DNA from: Bacillus sp. AFS015802 | GTDB taxonomy: Bacteria; Bacillota; Bacilli; Bacillales; Bacillaceae_B | Assembly: GCF_002561455.1 (NCBI RefSeq) | Contig: NZ_NTUP01000004.1 | Coordinates: forward strand, 133,967 to 197,966 | Length of the DNA stretch: 64,000 bases | Reading direction: 5' to 3' | Shown here: positions 18,073 to 25,745 of the stretch, piece by piece | Layout: every line of letters begins with the position of its first letter | Position numbering within the stretch: position 1 is the stretch's first letter | The notes under the pieces: generated by a model | Told to the model about the DNA's origin: nothing | The model's input: the letters and a program-made list of their open reading frames with translations, nothing else | Database searches by the model: none | Program-made: the position numbers and the translations under genes

Positions 18073-18119
18073 GAACTGATTTTTCCTTCAGGGAGTCAAA
18101 TTAGTTCGGGTTTTTTAAG
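18073..18119 (+). terminator. terminator after the acidic lipoprotein gene
   Basis: AATCCGAACTGATTT pairs with AAATTAGTTCGGGTTTTTT around a loop containing CCTTCAGGGAG. A worn copy follows the duplicated fragment (19020-19065) and a third remnant lies at 38787-38835. Confidence 0.8.
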
Positions 18120-18322
18120 TTTATCGAAAAAAGTAAAGAACGAGCTCCTTTATTAACTGAAGGAGGTATTAAAAATCCATTTAATGGAAAATTATTTAAC
18201 TTATAGGGTAGCGCAGTAAAGATATTCTATGACTTGCTGACTGCTTATGAAGCATTTAAATAACTGAACTCACATACTTTAAAATAGGTCATTTGACTAT
18301 TACAAAGTATGTGGAGGTTAAA

Positions 18323-18727
18323 ATGTTGAATTTTCATGCAGCGCGACAGATGGTACCTCATCCAATTCTTCTGGAGGCAACACAAATTGCCTCAAATCAA
18401 ATTTTATTGACGTATGATAAGAGGACTGATTTGAGTTCAGCAACAAATGTTTCAAATTATTGGATCAGAAGTAATATGGGTCCTGCTGATATTGCGAGTG
18501 TAGGAATGAAGGATGCATTAACAGCAGAGAACGCAATACGCCCCGATATGGCAACGATCACACCGGCTGACAACTCGAGGATGAGATACATCCTGACCTT
18601 TAGGGTTAATGCAAAGTCCGGTGTAATGTATACTGTGCTCCCTTGTTTTGTTAACCTAGAGGGAATGACTGGTTTTAGGGGAGAAAACTGGGCTCCTTTT
18701 AGTAGAAATATGTTTATTGGCAACTGA
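18323..18727 (+). CDS. conserved hypothetical protein
   Basis: A 134-aa protein starting at ATG 18323 with GGAGG 6-10 bases before; the frame could extend to 18293 but lacks a site there. It is soluble with no signal peptide and contains LLTYDKRTDLSSATNVSNYWIR, NAIRPDMATITPADNSRMRY and a tidy C-terminus ENWAPFSRNMFIGN. The order of strands and the NYWIRSN motif give the impression of a single beta-rich domain that recurs in Bacillus hypothetical proteins. It sits between the two direct copies of the lipoprotein 3' segment, so it may have arrived with that duplication. Confidence 0.65.
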   Translation: MLNFHAARQMVPHPILLEATQIASNQILLTYDKRTDLSSATNVSNYWIRSNMGPADIASVGMKDALTAENAIRPDMATITPADNSRMRYILTFRVNAKSGVMYTVLPCFVNLEGMTGFRGENWAPFSRNMFIGN

Positions 18728-18749
18728 TTTAGTTGTTGAACTTCAGCCG

Positions 18750-19110
18750 CACTCGTCGGCAGGGAAAAGCTGCAGGAACGGATTCAAAAGGAGAAACCAC
18801 TCTTGTCAAAAAATACAACTTGTCCGGGAATGAAGAAATAAAAGCACAAATCCTCCAGTCCTCAGACGGGATTGCTGGCAGTCGAAACAGAGGGACTTAA
18901 AGTCACAGATGTCTAGAACTTCAAAACCATGCAGGAAGTCGAGGATCTTCTGAACGAGAAGGATATGAGTGGATAAAGGTTCAAGACCATTAAAAGAGCA
19001 TTCGATAGTTTTCTAAGTGAAATCCGAACTAATTTACCTTTATGGAGTTAAATTAGTTCAGGTTTTTTTATTGTTTATTGAAAAAAGTAAGGAACGAGCT
19101 CCTTCTTTGA
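18750..19110 (+). repeat. direct duplication of 17758-18150 (lipoprotein 3' end and terminator), decayed
   Basis: GGCAGGGAAAAGCTGCAGGAACG and later blocks (AAATACAACTTG, CCGGGAATGAAGAAAT, CATGCAGGAAGTCGAGGAT, GAGAAGGATATGAGTGGATAAAGG) match the 3' half of the gene at 17592. The copy has a deletion, a frameshift near 18867 and an in-frame stop at GATGTCTAG, so it is a pseudogene. The following terminator and AAAAAAGTAAGGAACGAGCTCCTT are duplicated too. Confidence 0.8.
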
Positions 19111-19147
19111 GAAGGTGCTTTTATTACCTTAATTTTAGAAGGAGCTC
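19096..19147. repeat. inverted repeat, 11-base perfect arms
   Basis: GAGCTCCTTCT (19096-19106) and AGAAGGAGCTC (19137-19147) enclose a 30-base loop with a GAGAAGGTGC segment. There is no T-run after it. It follows the duplicated segment directly; from here to 19360 no gene is seen. Confidence 0.5.
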
Positions 19148-19359
19148 TGATATTCTCATTACATAATTTTATGGAGTTCTTCCATTATAATGCCAGTTTA
19201 ATTGAACAACTCTCTATTCCAAAATTGACAAATATTACAAAATAACTAAAAAGCATTAAAGAGATACTGTTAGCTCAATTCTACGTTCTATTTTCTTTTT
19301 TTAAATATAAAAGTTATAAAATAGACAACGGTAATTACTGAAATAAATCTGTAAAAGGG

Positions 19360-19394
19360 GCATCAAAAAAGCCCCATCATTTTGATGGGACCTT
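19360..19394 (-). terminator. terminator of the cysteine-rich protein gene
   Basis: Read on the minus strand: CCCATCA, AAA, TGATGGG, then GCTTTTTTGATG. It lies just after the stop at 19402. Confidence 0.75.
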
Positions 19395-19401
19395 TCAATA
19401 A

Positions 19402-19710
19402 TTAGTCGGCTTCTATTCGGATTGCTTGGATTTTTTCACAATCAACTATTAATGTTGAACCTGGTTCTGTTTCATTATCTACAAAGAAAGCACAACAATT
19501 TTTGGGATTTAAACTAATAAAAACTACATCTTCTAATATTTGTCCGCCTGACAAAAATACGTCAACTTCTGTTTGGGTTTGTAACTTTCTTAACTCATTA
19601 CATACACACCCCTTACAGTTTGTTTTGTGGTCATTTCTGTCATTATTGCTTTTTTGCCAATATCTTTCCTTGCATTTTTTACAATTACAATAGTTTTGTT
19701 TTTCACTCAT
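19402..19710 (-). CDS. cysteine-rich protein, possibly spore-envelope related
   Basis: A 102-aa protein starting at ATG 19710 with GAAAGGAGGTG upstream; the longer frame to 19827 has no such site. It has eight cysteines, clustered as CNCKKCKERY, CKGCVCNELRKLQ and NPKNCCAFFVDNE, then PGSTLIVDCEKIQAIRIEAD at the end. The CVCNELRKL and CC pattern recalls CotY/CotZ-type spore-coat proteins, but the similarity I can see is short. An alternative is a small metal-binding protein. It is the only minus-strand gene in this part of the array. Confidence 0.45.
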   Translation of the reverse strand: MSEKQNYCNCKKCKERYWQKSNNDRNDHKTNCKGCVCNELRKLQTQTEVDVFLSGGQILEDVVFISLNPKNCCAFFVDNETEPGSTLIVDCEKIQAIRIEAD

Positions 19711-20047
19711 TATATATTTCACCTCCTTTCTCATAGAGTAGGGCCCTACACAAGTAGTATATGAGAAAGCGAAGGAAATGGTTGGACAAGTATAGAGGTC
19801 AAAAACACATTTTTTGTTAAGAATCAAAATATTTATAAAAAAAAGGATCTTTAACGGTCCCCATTACTTATGTGTAGTTCGCAGTTCAAACATGTTCAAT
19901 AAGCAATACTAATAGACGATTTCCTGAAAAATGGTATCGACCTTCTTCCATAAAGGGGGAAATAACTAAAGATCAGTTATTGATCCGGCTATTGCCCTTC
20001 TTAAATTATTGGGCAGGTGAAGAAATAGAAAAAAATGAGGTGCAGAT
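19711..20047. other. intergenic stretch, promoter side and first dense repeat
   Basis: No gene is visible. The first 100 bases should hold the promoter of the minus-strand cysteine-rich gene. The right end contains the array repeat at 19951-20025. Confidence 0.4.
19951..20025 (+). repeat. array repeat, ATTGCCC type (copy 1)
   Basis: AAAGGGGGAAATAACTAAAGATCAG...TTGATCCGGCTATTGCCCTTCTTAAATTATTGGGCAGGTGAAG. The core folds by AGATCA/TGATC and AATA/TATT arms. Same orientation as all other copies. Confidence 0.75.
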
Positions 20048-20275
20048 ATGAAGATAGCTGTAAATTATTCAAATGAGGCGAAGCAATTAGTAAAAGACTC
20101 TGTAATTGATATTGATATGTTTAAATGTCCAGATTTTAGCAAGGAAATTATCCAACAAGCGAGAGAACAAAACCTTGTTATATTCATTTTAATTTAAATG
20201 CTGGTAGTGGACAGATGAAGGGGATCGATTTGGCACTCATGTGGAGTTATTCAAGTAAAGGGGGCGTTTGCTGAA
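20048..20275 (+). pseudogene. 5' fragment of a sugar-phosphate-isomerase-like gene
   Basis: ATG 20048 opens KIAVNYSNEAKQLVKDSV, and after one frameshift near 20180 the frame reads HFNLNAGSGQMKGIDLALMW. Both blocks look like the N-terminal strands of a TIM-barrel isomerase/epimerase or AP-endonuclease-like protein of about 270 aa. The frame then runs into the array repeat at 20256 and stops, so only the first quarter remains. The join of gene and repeat is abrupt. Confidence 0.5.
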
Positions 20276-20312
20276 TAAGCAGCCTCCCTGTTGTGTGAGT
20301 ATCCGGCAGCAT
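20256..20312 (+). repeat. array repeat, GCAGCC type (copy 2)
   Basis: AAAGGGGGCGTTTGCTGAATAAGCAGCCTCCCTG, with TGCT/AGCA and GGGGGC/GCCTCC arms. The following TCCGGCAGCATTGG replaces the usual GGGCAGTTTAACGG tail. Confidence 0.7.
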
Positions 20313-20336
20313 TGGTTAAGATTGAAGAGTGTAAGG

Positions 20337-20813
20337 GTGTTTGACGTGATTTCTTTTGAAACTAACGAAATTAATAAATGGAAGATTGAATTAGAAATTA
20401 TGAATTCAAACCCTTCTTATAATCAGATGTCTAAAAGTAAAAGCACTATTAACTACGATGATATCCTTTCTGAGTATGATGAATCCAAGAAATTAAATAC
20501 TACTAGACTGCTAATCAAGCAGGGTAATAATTACATAGGATTAGTGGACTACTGCATAAATAATCCCTCTGATAATACTCCTTGGATTAGTTTATTTGTT
20601 ATTCATAAGAAATTCCAAGGGTCAGGTAACTCTCATGAAGTTTTTGAACTTCTAGAAAGTCTGGTTAGGAAAGAAGGAAAAACAAAATTACATTTGGCGG
20701 TTCATAAGGAGAATGAGAAAGGTTTGTCGTTTTGGTCTAGGATAGGATTTAATAAGGTCAAAGTAATAATTTTCGAAGGAAAACCACACTATTGTTTAGA
20801 AAAGGATATATAG
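20337..20813 (+). CDS. GNAT-family N-acetyltransferase
   Basis: A protein of about 158 aa. The frame is open from an ATG at 20268, but that start lies inside the repeat hairpin, so GTG 20337 (AAGGG before it) or GTG 20346 is more likely. The acetyl-CoA region is LFVIHKKFQGSGNSHEVFELLE (a variant of the Q/R-x-x-G-x-G/A loop) and the C-terminal GLSFWSRIGFNKV is the usual asparagine/tyrosine-side block. Substrate unknown. It is a single-gene unit between two repeat copies. Confidence 0.75.
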   Translation: MFDVISFETNEINKWKIELEIMNSNPSYNQMSKSKSTINYDDILSEYDESKKLNTTRLLIKQGNNYIGLVDYCINNPSDNTPWISLFVIHKKFQGSGNSHEVFELLESLVRKEGKTKLHLAVHKENEKGLSFWSRIGFNKVKVIIFEGKPHYCLEKDI

Positions 20814-20815
20814 CG

Positions 20816-20865
20816 TTATTCCGTAAACGGGGGCTTATCCGGAACAGGATGAGATTCTTTTTTGT
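20816..20865 (+). repeat. array repeat, short TTATTCCGTAAACGGGGGC copy
   Basis: The 5' edge TTATTCCGTAAACGGGGGC equals the edges at 25567 and 31492; the core CTTATCCGGAACAGGATGAG forms a small hairpin with a TTCTTTTTTG tail. The following TTGAAATAATTGGTATTAGGTTAA recurs near 28140 and 35862. Confidence 0.55.
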
Positions 20866-20992
20866 TTGAAGTTTTTCTTGAGTAAGCTGTTTGATTTTGA
20901 AATAATTGGTATTAGGTTAAAGTCCCCATGTGAATAAACTACTCACTGGATAATTTATTAATGGACGAAACTAGATTATGGGGGAAGGATAA

Positions 20993-21619
20993 ATGAAAAC
21001 AAATCTTTTAAAGATACTTGAAATTATCAAACTGGGAGAAAAATTAAAATTTGAAATGAGGCACAGTTGGCTATCTAACGGTAGGCAGGAAAGTGTAGCG
21101 GAGCATACCTGGAGGGTCACCTTAATGGCTATATTAATAGAACCCTATTTAAAACAGAAGGTAGATACCTCCAAATTACTAAAAATGATTACTATCCACG
21201 ATTTGGTTGAGGCAGAAGCCGGGGACATTCCTGCATTTAATACGATGGATAATCATGCAGTTAAGGAAAAAAAGGCATCAAATGAGATTAAATCAATAGA
21301 AAGGATAAGGGATACTTTAGGAAATTCATTAGGGAACGATTTATATGATCTATGGTTCGAGTTTGAAAATAAAGAGACATACGAAGCAAAAGTGGCAAAT
21401 GCTTTAGATAAATTAGAAGCACAAATTCAACATAATGAAGCTGATTTATCATCATGGTTAGAAATTGAGCACAGTATGAGCTTTATGATGGGCAAACACG
21501 TAGAGTTTGACCAAACTCTACAACTATTAAAGGATTTAATTGAAAGTGAAGCTGAAATGAAATTAAAAAAAGCAGGAATAGATACGGAAATAATTAAAGA
21601 TACTCTCCTGACTAAATAA
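20993..21619 (+). CDS. HD-domain phosphohydrolase (YfbR/nucleotidase-like)
   Basis: A 208-aa protein from ATG 20993 (GGGGGAAGG upstream). The HD signature is present: RQESVAEHTWRVTLMA with the first His, and MITIHDLVEAEAGDI with the HD pair, followed by a C-terminal aspartate (NALDKLEAQIQH). This is the pattern of 5'-deoxynucleotidase/YfbR-like hydrolases, which act on nucleoside monophosphates. The cellular substrate is not shown by the sequence. Single-gene + strand unit. Confidence 0.85.
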   Translation: MKTNLLKILEIIKLGEKLKFEMRHSWLSNGRQESVAEHTWRVTLMAILIEPYLKQKVDTSKLLKMITIHDLVEAEAGDIPAFNTMDNHAVKEKKASNEIKSIERIRDTLGNSLGNDLYDLWFEFENKETYEAKVANALDKLEAQIQHNEADLSSWLEIEHSMSFMMGKHVEFDQTLQLLKDLIESEAEMKLKKAGIDTEIIKDTLLTK

Positions 21620-21782
21620 TAATTTTTAGGACTCCTATCTAATTACACCTAGAGGGGATTCTGTTTTCTATTCAACAAACGGGCAGCAGTTTAACGGAAC
21701 AATTCGAAACTTAAATAAGTGGGGGTTCCGTCTAACTGAGTATTTTCCAAAAGGGGAGTTTAAAGGGAGAGGGATTGTTAAG

Positions 21783-22427
21783 GTGGAAAGAATAAATACT
21801 GATATTAAATGTATATTCTTTGATGCTGGTGGTGTCCTCTTTGATACTTTTCAAAAAGGAGACGACAGGGTAAGGAATCTCCTTATAGCTAGAGGGTATC
21901 AAAAAGAGGAAATTGATAAGGCGATACTTAAAGCAAAACAACAAAAGCTAACCTTTATAACGAAATGGGAAGAAGAAGAACATTACTACAAGAGTTATTA
22001 CGGAACAATAGCTGAAGAACTTGGAGAGGTTGAACTAACAAATGAATTGTTGTTTTTTGCTCACTTTGCTGCTCATTGTGAGTTGTTTCCTGAAGTGAAA
22101 GGAGTCTTAGATTCACTAAGCAAGAAATATAAATTGGGGGTAATCTCGAATGCAATGCCTAGTATGGACTGGATTTTTGACAAGCTGGACATTAGAAAAT
22201 ATTTTGATGAAATTGTATTGTCTGCTTTTGTGGAAACTGAAAAGCCAGGAGAAACAATTTACAACATAGCATTAAAGAAGTTAGGAGCAACTGTAAACGA
22301 AAGCATTTTTGTAGATGACATCATCAAAAATGTGCAAGGAGCAGAAAATGTAGGAATAATGGGGATTCATTTAGATAGAAAAAAGACAAATTTATTAGAA
22401 TTAGTAAAAGAACTAAACCTCTTATAA
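21783..22427 (+). CDS. HAD-superfamily hydrolase
   Basis: A 214-aa protein starting at GTG 21783. Motif I is IFFDAGGVLFDT, where the second aspartate of the usual DxD is replaced by G (DAG), as in several epoxide-hydrolase/phosphatase-like HADs; motif II is GVISNAMPS; the lysine and motif III are in ETEKPGETIY and SIFVDD. A helical cap domain (about 25-85) lies between motifs I and II. The loss of the general-base Asp means phosphatase activity should not be assumed. The upstream 21665-21705 carries the repeat tail AACGGGCAGCAGTTTAACGGAA. Confidence 0.82.
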   Translation: MERINTDIKCIFFDAGGVLFDTFQKGDDRVRNLLIARGYQKEEIDKAILKAKQQKLTFITKWEEEEHYYKSYYGTIAEELGEVELTNELLFFAHFAAHCELFPEVKGVLDSLSKKYKLGVISNAMPSMDWIFDKLDIRKYFDEIVLSAFVETEKPGETIYNIALKKLGATVNESIFVDDIIKNVQGAENVGIMGIHLDRKKTNLLELVKELNLL

Positions 22428-22437
22428 CGCTTTAAAC

Positions 22438-22497
22438 GTGGGCAATAACTAGAGATCAGCTAATTGATCCTTCAATTATTGGGCAGGTTAGTTGAAG
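22438..22497 (+). repeat. array repeat, ATTGCCC type (copy 2, internally deleted)
   Basis: GGGCAATAACTAGAGATCAGCTAATTGATCC is joined directly to TTCAATTATTGGGCAGGTTAG; the CGGCTATTGCCCTTC arm is missing, so the outer stem cannot form. Confidence 0.75.
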
Positions 22498-22579
22498 AAG
22501 GGGCTTTGTTTCAGAGTGCAGAAGATCTAAGGAGAAATATGGATTAACAAATGGATTGCAATAGTTGGGGGAACCGAAA

Positions 22580-23575
22580 ATGAAGGAAGGAATTTATAAA
22601 ACTGCAGATCAATTGATAAAGAAAACAAAAAGAATAGATACTGCAATTGAGATAAATAACTTAGTAACAAATAAAGCTGGATTTAGTAACGATATCACAA
22701 TGTTCCATCTTACTTACTCTCAAGGTGGAGATATATTTTCCAATGAAGTCGTCTTAAAAGAATTTAGTGAAATTGAAAAATTTAATAAAGAATTAAAGAT
22801 TCTAAAGAGTAAGGCAGTAAATTCGAACATAAATATTCCTACTGTTTATTTTGAAGATGAAGAAAAGAGAATAATGTTGATGGAACTAGTCAAGGGAGCT
22901 ACATTGGATAAATATTACTTAGCAAACCCAGAGGATATGCAGTCAATATTTAGAAAGTTTGGTCTCACGCTTGCACAAGTTCACTCAATTTGCACTGATG
23001 CGGTTCATGACTGTTTTACGGATAACGATTTAAGACAAGAAGATTATATCAATTTTTATATTGAAAGTTTAAAAACAAGAGTTGAGAAGTTTGAAGACCC
23101 TGTATACATAAATTGCCTTCATAATATTTACGATATGTTCAAATCTGTTTCATTTACTAAAGTTTTAAATCACGGTGATTATCATTTTTGGAATACAATA
23201 ATAACTAATGAAAATACATTGTGTATTTTGGATTGGGAAAAAGCTTTTATAGGAGATCCTCGTTATGATATTGCAAATACACTTGTTTTGGGATACTCGA
23301 TGTTCGGGACTAGCTTCAAAGAACCTATGTTAGATGCTTATCAGAGCATAACAAACAAGAGAATTGAGCATTTGGATTGCTTTGAAGCTTTATTAAGTTT
23401 TGACTCATTTACTAAAGTGGTTCCTATAATACAAGGTGCTGCTGACTCACATATTCGTGACAGGTCGTTTGAGTGGTTAAAGAGACGTTACGAACTTTTT
23501 GTAAGACATAACGGAAAGAGAATAAATGAAGCAGAAGAATACTTATTTTCTAAAGGTGTACCATTCCAACTTTAG
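22580..23575 (+). CDS. aminoglycoside-phosphotransferase-fold kinase
   Basis: A 331-aa protein from ATG 22580 (GGGGGAACC upstream). The APH catalytic loop is VLNHGDYHFWNTII and the metal-binding DWE motif is ILDWEKAFIGDPRYDIANTL; the N-lobe lysine is in VVLKEF. This places it in the APH/choline-kinase-like group. Small-molecule phosphorylation is likely, but the substrate (antibiotic, homoserine, sugar, methylthioribose) cannot be told. A resistance role should not be assumed. Single-gene unit flanked by repeats. Confidence 0.82.
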   Translation: MKEGIYKTADQLIKKTKRIDTAIEINNLVTNKAGFSNDITMFHLTYSQGGDIFSNEVVLKEFSEIEKFNKELKILKSKAVNSNINIPTVYFEDEEKRIMLMELVKGATLDKYYLANPEDMQSIFRKFGLTLAQVHSICTDAVHDCFTDNDLRQEDYINFYIESLKTRVEKFEDPVYINCLHNIYDMFKSVSFTKVLNHGDYHFWNTIITNENTLCILDWEKAFIGDPRYDIANTLVLGYSMFGTSFKEPMLDAYQSITNKRIEHLDCFEALLSFDSFTKVVPIIQGAADSHIRDRSFEWLKRRYELFVRHNGKRINEAEEYLFSKGVPFQL

Positions 23576-23582
23576 TATTTTT

Positions 23583-23665
23583 CCTTCTTCAACTAATGGG
23601 GGCAATAACTCAAGATCAGCTAATTTATCCGGCTATTGCCCTTCTTCAATTATTGGGCAGGTTTC
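23583..23665 (+). repeat. array repeat, ATTGCCC type (copy 3, near consensus)
   Basis: CTTCTTCAACTAATGGGGGCAATAACTCAAGATCAG..., CCGGCTATTGCCCTTCTTCAATTATTGGGCAGG. The arms GGGCAATA and TATTGCCC pair perfectly and enclose a second GATCA-type stem. Confidence 0.8.
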
Positions 23666-23710
23666 TTTAAGAATATGATATTAAAATGTAATGTTTGAGA
23701 GGTTATTTTG

Positions 23711-23872
23711 TTGTTTTTGTTGTTTTTGATATTAGCAGCAAGCATTTTAGGATATCTCTTAGTTCCGTTAGATGAAATCGGTGTAGTACTTGCTTTCGGA
23801 ATAATTCTAGGATGTTTGGTGAGAGGGCTTTATTATTTAAAAGAGATCCACCTGGAATTACTAAGAAAATAG
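23711..23872 (+). CDS. small membrane protein, unknown
   Basis: A 53-aa frame from TTG 23711 (or TTG 23708) preceded by GAGAGG. It has two hydrophobic helices (LLFLLFLILAASILGYLL and VVLAFGIILGCLVRGLYYL) and a basic end LLRK. It lies between two repeat copies like the other units. The run of TTG/TTT codons makes the exact start uncertain. Confidence 0.4.
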   Translation: MFLLFLILAASILGYLLVPLDEIGVVLAFGIILGCLVRGLYYLKEIHLELLRK

Positions 23873-24057
23873 GAGAATTTATTTACTTTTTCTGTTAAAG
23901 GGCAGAAGTTTAACCGAGAAGAAGCACTGAAATTAAGTATTAAATGGACAAATATTGATCGCCCAATCTTGCTCACAATGCAGTGCTTTGTAATAATTGG
24001 TAGTATTAGGAATAATTTATTATATAAGTTAATGGGAAGGAGAGTGTTCTTAATATT

Positions 24058-24402
24058 ATGAAGCAAACAATTAATTTTTCTCTAATATTCTTGGGTATTT
24101 GTATATTAGCTGGTGCTTGGATAGTTTCTAATGCACTAAATAATAACGGCAATCAGAAAGCGGTTGGACCAGTTGATCAAGTTACTGTTGTTACACCTCA
24201 AGAACATCAATTATTAAGTCATTTAGAACTAAAAGAATATCTTGGCATAAACGACGAGGAATTAGAAAAGATACTACCCAAAAAAGAGGGAAATGTTACT
24301 ACAAGTGAAATACCTTATGTGAAAATTGGATATACTACATATTTTCCTGTAAAGGCAATAGATAAGTGGCTAACTGAAACGGAAGCTGAAACCTTTCAGT
24401 AA
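24058..24402 (+). CDS. membrane-anchored protein with excisionase-like helix-turn-helix
   Basis: A 114-aa protein. Residues 7-25 form one transmembrane anchor, a linker follows, and residues 52-107 resemble the MerR/excisionase winged helix: LSHLELKEYLGINDEELEKIL, then SEIPYVKIGYTTYFPVKAIDKWL. In the usual family this domain binds DNA, so its tethering to the membrane is unusual. The DNA-recognition residues are acidic here, so a protein-protein role is also possible. Ribosome-binding site GAAGGAGAG before ATG 24058. Confidence 0.65.
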   Translation: MKQTINFSLIFLGICILAGAWIVSNALNNNGNQKAVGPVDQVTVVTPQEHQLLSHLELKEYLGINDEELEKILPKKEGNVTTSEIPYVKIGYTTYFPVKAIDKWLTETEAETFQ

Positions 24403-24440
24403 TCAGTAATACATATCTTGGATTCAAGTCTACAATTAAA

Positions 24441-24514
24441 CTTGGGCAATAACTAAAGATCTGCTAATGATCCCGTTATTGCCTATCTTCAGTTAAAGGG
24501 CAGGTTAATGGAAA
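24441..24514 (+). repeat. array repeat, ATTGCCC type (copy 4, compensated stem)
   Basis: GGCAATAAC and GTTATTGCC form a longer 9-base stem than in the other copies, with AGATC/GATCC inside; the tail is GTTAAAGGGCAGGTTAATGGAAAA. The base changes preserve pairing. Confidence 0.78.
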
Positions 24515-24544
24515 ACTATGTTAATCTTAAAAGGGGTGAGATTT

Positions 24545-25066
24545 TTGAAAAGGTTTATTTTATTTATGTTTTTGATTTCTTTCGGTGGAATTGTAATCGG
24601 TTGTTCTCAAAGTGATGAAAAACCTAACTACACTTCTTTATCAAAAACAGAAATCGAACAATTTATTGAAGAAAAGAGCATTGAACCATTAGCAATAGAA
24701 GAAGTACAAGATTCTACAATGGTCTTATATGAAGGTGGCATTTATTATTTATCTAAAAATGAAGATGAGACTATAGTAAATCGAACTGGATGGGGCGGCA
24801 ATAGCAAGGGAAAAGTGCAATTAGGTATGACAAGCACTGGAAGTCCTCACGCATATGTCATTGTACAAGATGAAAAATTATTAAACAAAGCAGAAAAAGC
24901 AACAGTTAAATTTAGTGATGGAAATACTGCTACTAAACAATTTAGTAGTACCAAGGGTATGTTGATGTTTTATGATAAAAGCAAAAGTAATTTAACAATT
25001 AGCAACGAACTTGAATTATCAATTTACGACAAAGAAGGTAAAGTTATTTACAAAAATAAACTATAA
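24545..25066 (+). CDS. lipoprotein, unknown
   Basis: A 173-aa protein best started at TTG 24545, which has AAGGGGTG about 7 bases upstream. The signal peptide RFILFMFLISFGGIVIGCSQ ends in a lipobox. The mature part is a small beta-rich domain (YEGGIYYLSKNEDETIVNRTGW; NKAEKATVKFSDGNTATKQF). Family not recognised. Confidence 0.65.
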   Translation: MKRFILFMFLISFGGIVIGCSQSDEKPNYTSLSKTEIEQFIEEKSIEPLAIEEVQDSTMVLYEGGIYYLSKNEDETIVNRTGWGGNSKGKVQLGMTSTGSPHAYVIVQDEKLLNKAEKATVKFSDGNTATKQFSSTKGMLMFYDKSKSNLTISNELELSIYDKEGKVIYKNKL

Positions 25067-25073
25067 GTCATAC

Positions 25074-25147
25074 AGGGGGCAATAGCCGGAGTTTAACTAA
25101 TTGATCCGATTATTGCCCTTCTTCGATTATTGGGCAGGTTAATTGAA
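25074..25147 (+). repeat. array repeat, ATTGCCC type (copy 5)
   Basis: GGGGGCAATAGCCGGAGTTTAACTAATTGATCCGATTATTGCCCTTCTTCGATTATTGGGCAGGTTAATTG. The outer GGGCAATA/TATTGCCC stem is intact while the inner arm differs. Confidence 0.8.
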
Positions 25148-25209
25148 TATCCATATTTAACCATTTTGTGTTATAATTATTTTGAAAATTCAAACTAGGA
25201 GTTGATGTA

Positions 25210-25563
25210 GTGACCTCTTTTGCTGCACTGCTGTTTTGGTATCCTGTGTTCTTTTTGCTTTTAGGTATAGTCTTAGGGATTTTCTTTAAGACCTCAAAGT
25301 TAAATGCGATTTTAATCATTTTTATAGGGTTTTTACTATCTAATTTGGCTTTTTATTATCTTTCAGAAGGCGGATTTGCAGGAGTTGAAAGGGATGCAAC
25401 TGGAAAAGGATTAGCTGTGTTCTCGGGGTTATCCATTTCAGAAATCTTATCTGTCCTAATAACCCCCAGTCTCTACACCATTATGTACGTTGTGCTACTA
25501 TTGTTAAGTTTCCTGATTCTTAATCTTTTTAAGAAAGGGAGAAACAAAAGCATTAGTATGTAA
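25210..25563 (+). CDS. membrane protein, unknown
   Basis: A 117-aa protein from GTG 25210 (AGGAGTTGATGTA upstream) with four hydrophobic segments (about 5-27, 32-51, 65-80, 84-108) and a basic C-terminal tail. No signature motif. A repeat lies on each side. Confidence 0.6.
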   Translation: MTSFAALLFWYPVFFLLLGIVLGIFFKTSKLNAILIIFIGFLLSNLAFYYLSEGGFAGVERDATGKGLAVFSGLSISEILSVLITPSLYTIMYVVLLLLSFLILNLFKKGRNKSISM

Positions 25564-25566
25564 TTT

Positions 25567-25645
25567 AGTCTTATTCTATAAACGGGGGCGTTTACAGAAC
25601 AAGCAGCCACCCCTTTGATCAAGTAAAAGGAGTTTAACGAAAGAA
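25567..25645 (+). repeat. array repeat, GCAGCC type (copy 3)
   Basis: CTTATTCTATAAACGGGGGCGTTTACAGAACAAGCAGCCACCCC, then AAGTAAAAGGAGTTTAACGAAAG. It marks the end of a run of five + strand units before the divergent MFS/LysR pair. Confidence 0.72.
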
Positions 25646-25745
25646 TGAAAAAGCTGATCGCCCAAAGTAATGCTGGAAATTAGAGAAGGATTTCTAAAAA
25701 AGATATATATAAGGAAGTACTAGTAAAAGACAAATGTTCTTCTGA

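Noticed and set aside
19096-19147. Ends of an insertion sequence
   Set aside because: The perfect arms are only 11 bases with a 30-base loop and no transposase or target duplication, so a hairpin is the simpler reading.
20268-20336. N-terminal extension of the GNAT gene from ATG 20268
   Set aside because: Those codons lie in the array repeat hairpin and add residues with no counterpart in the fold.
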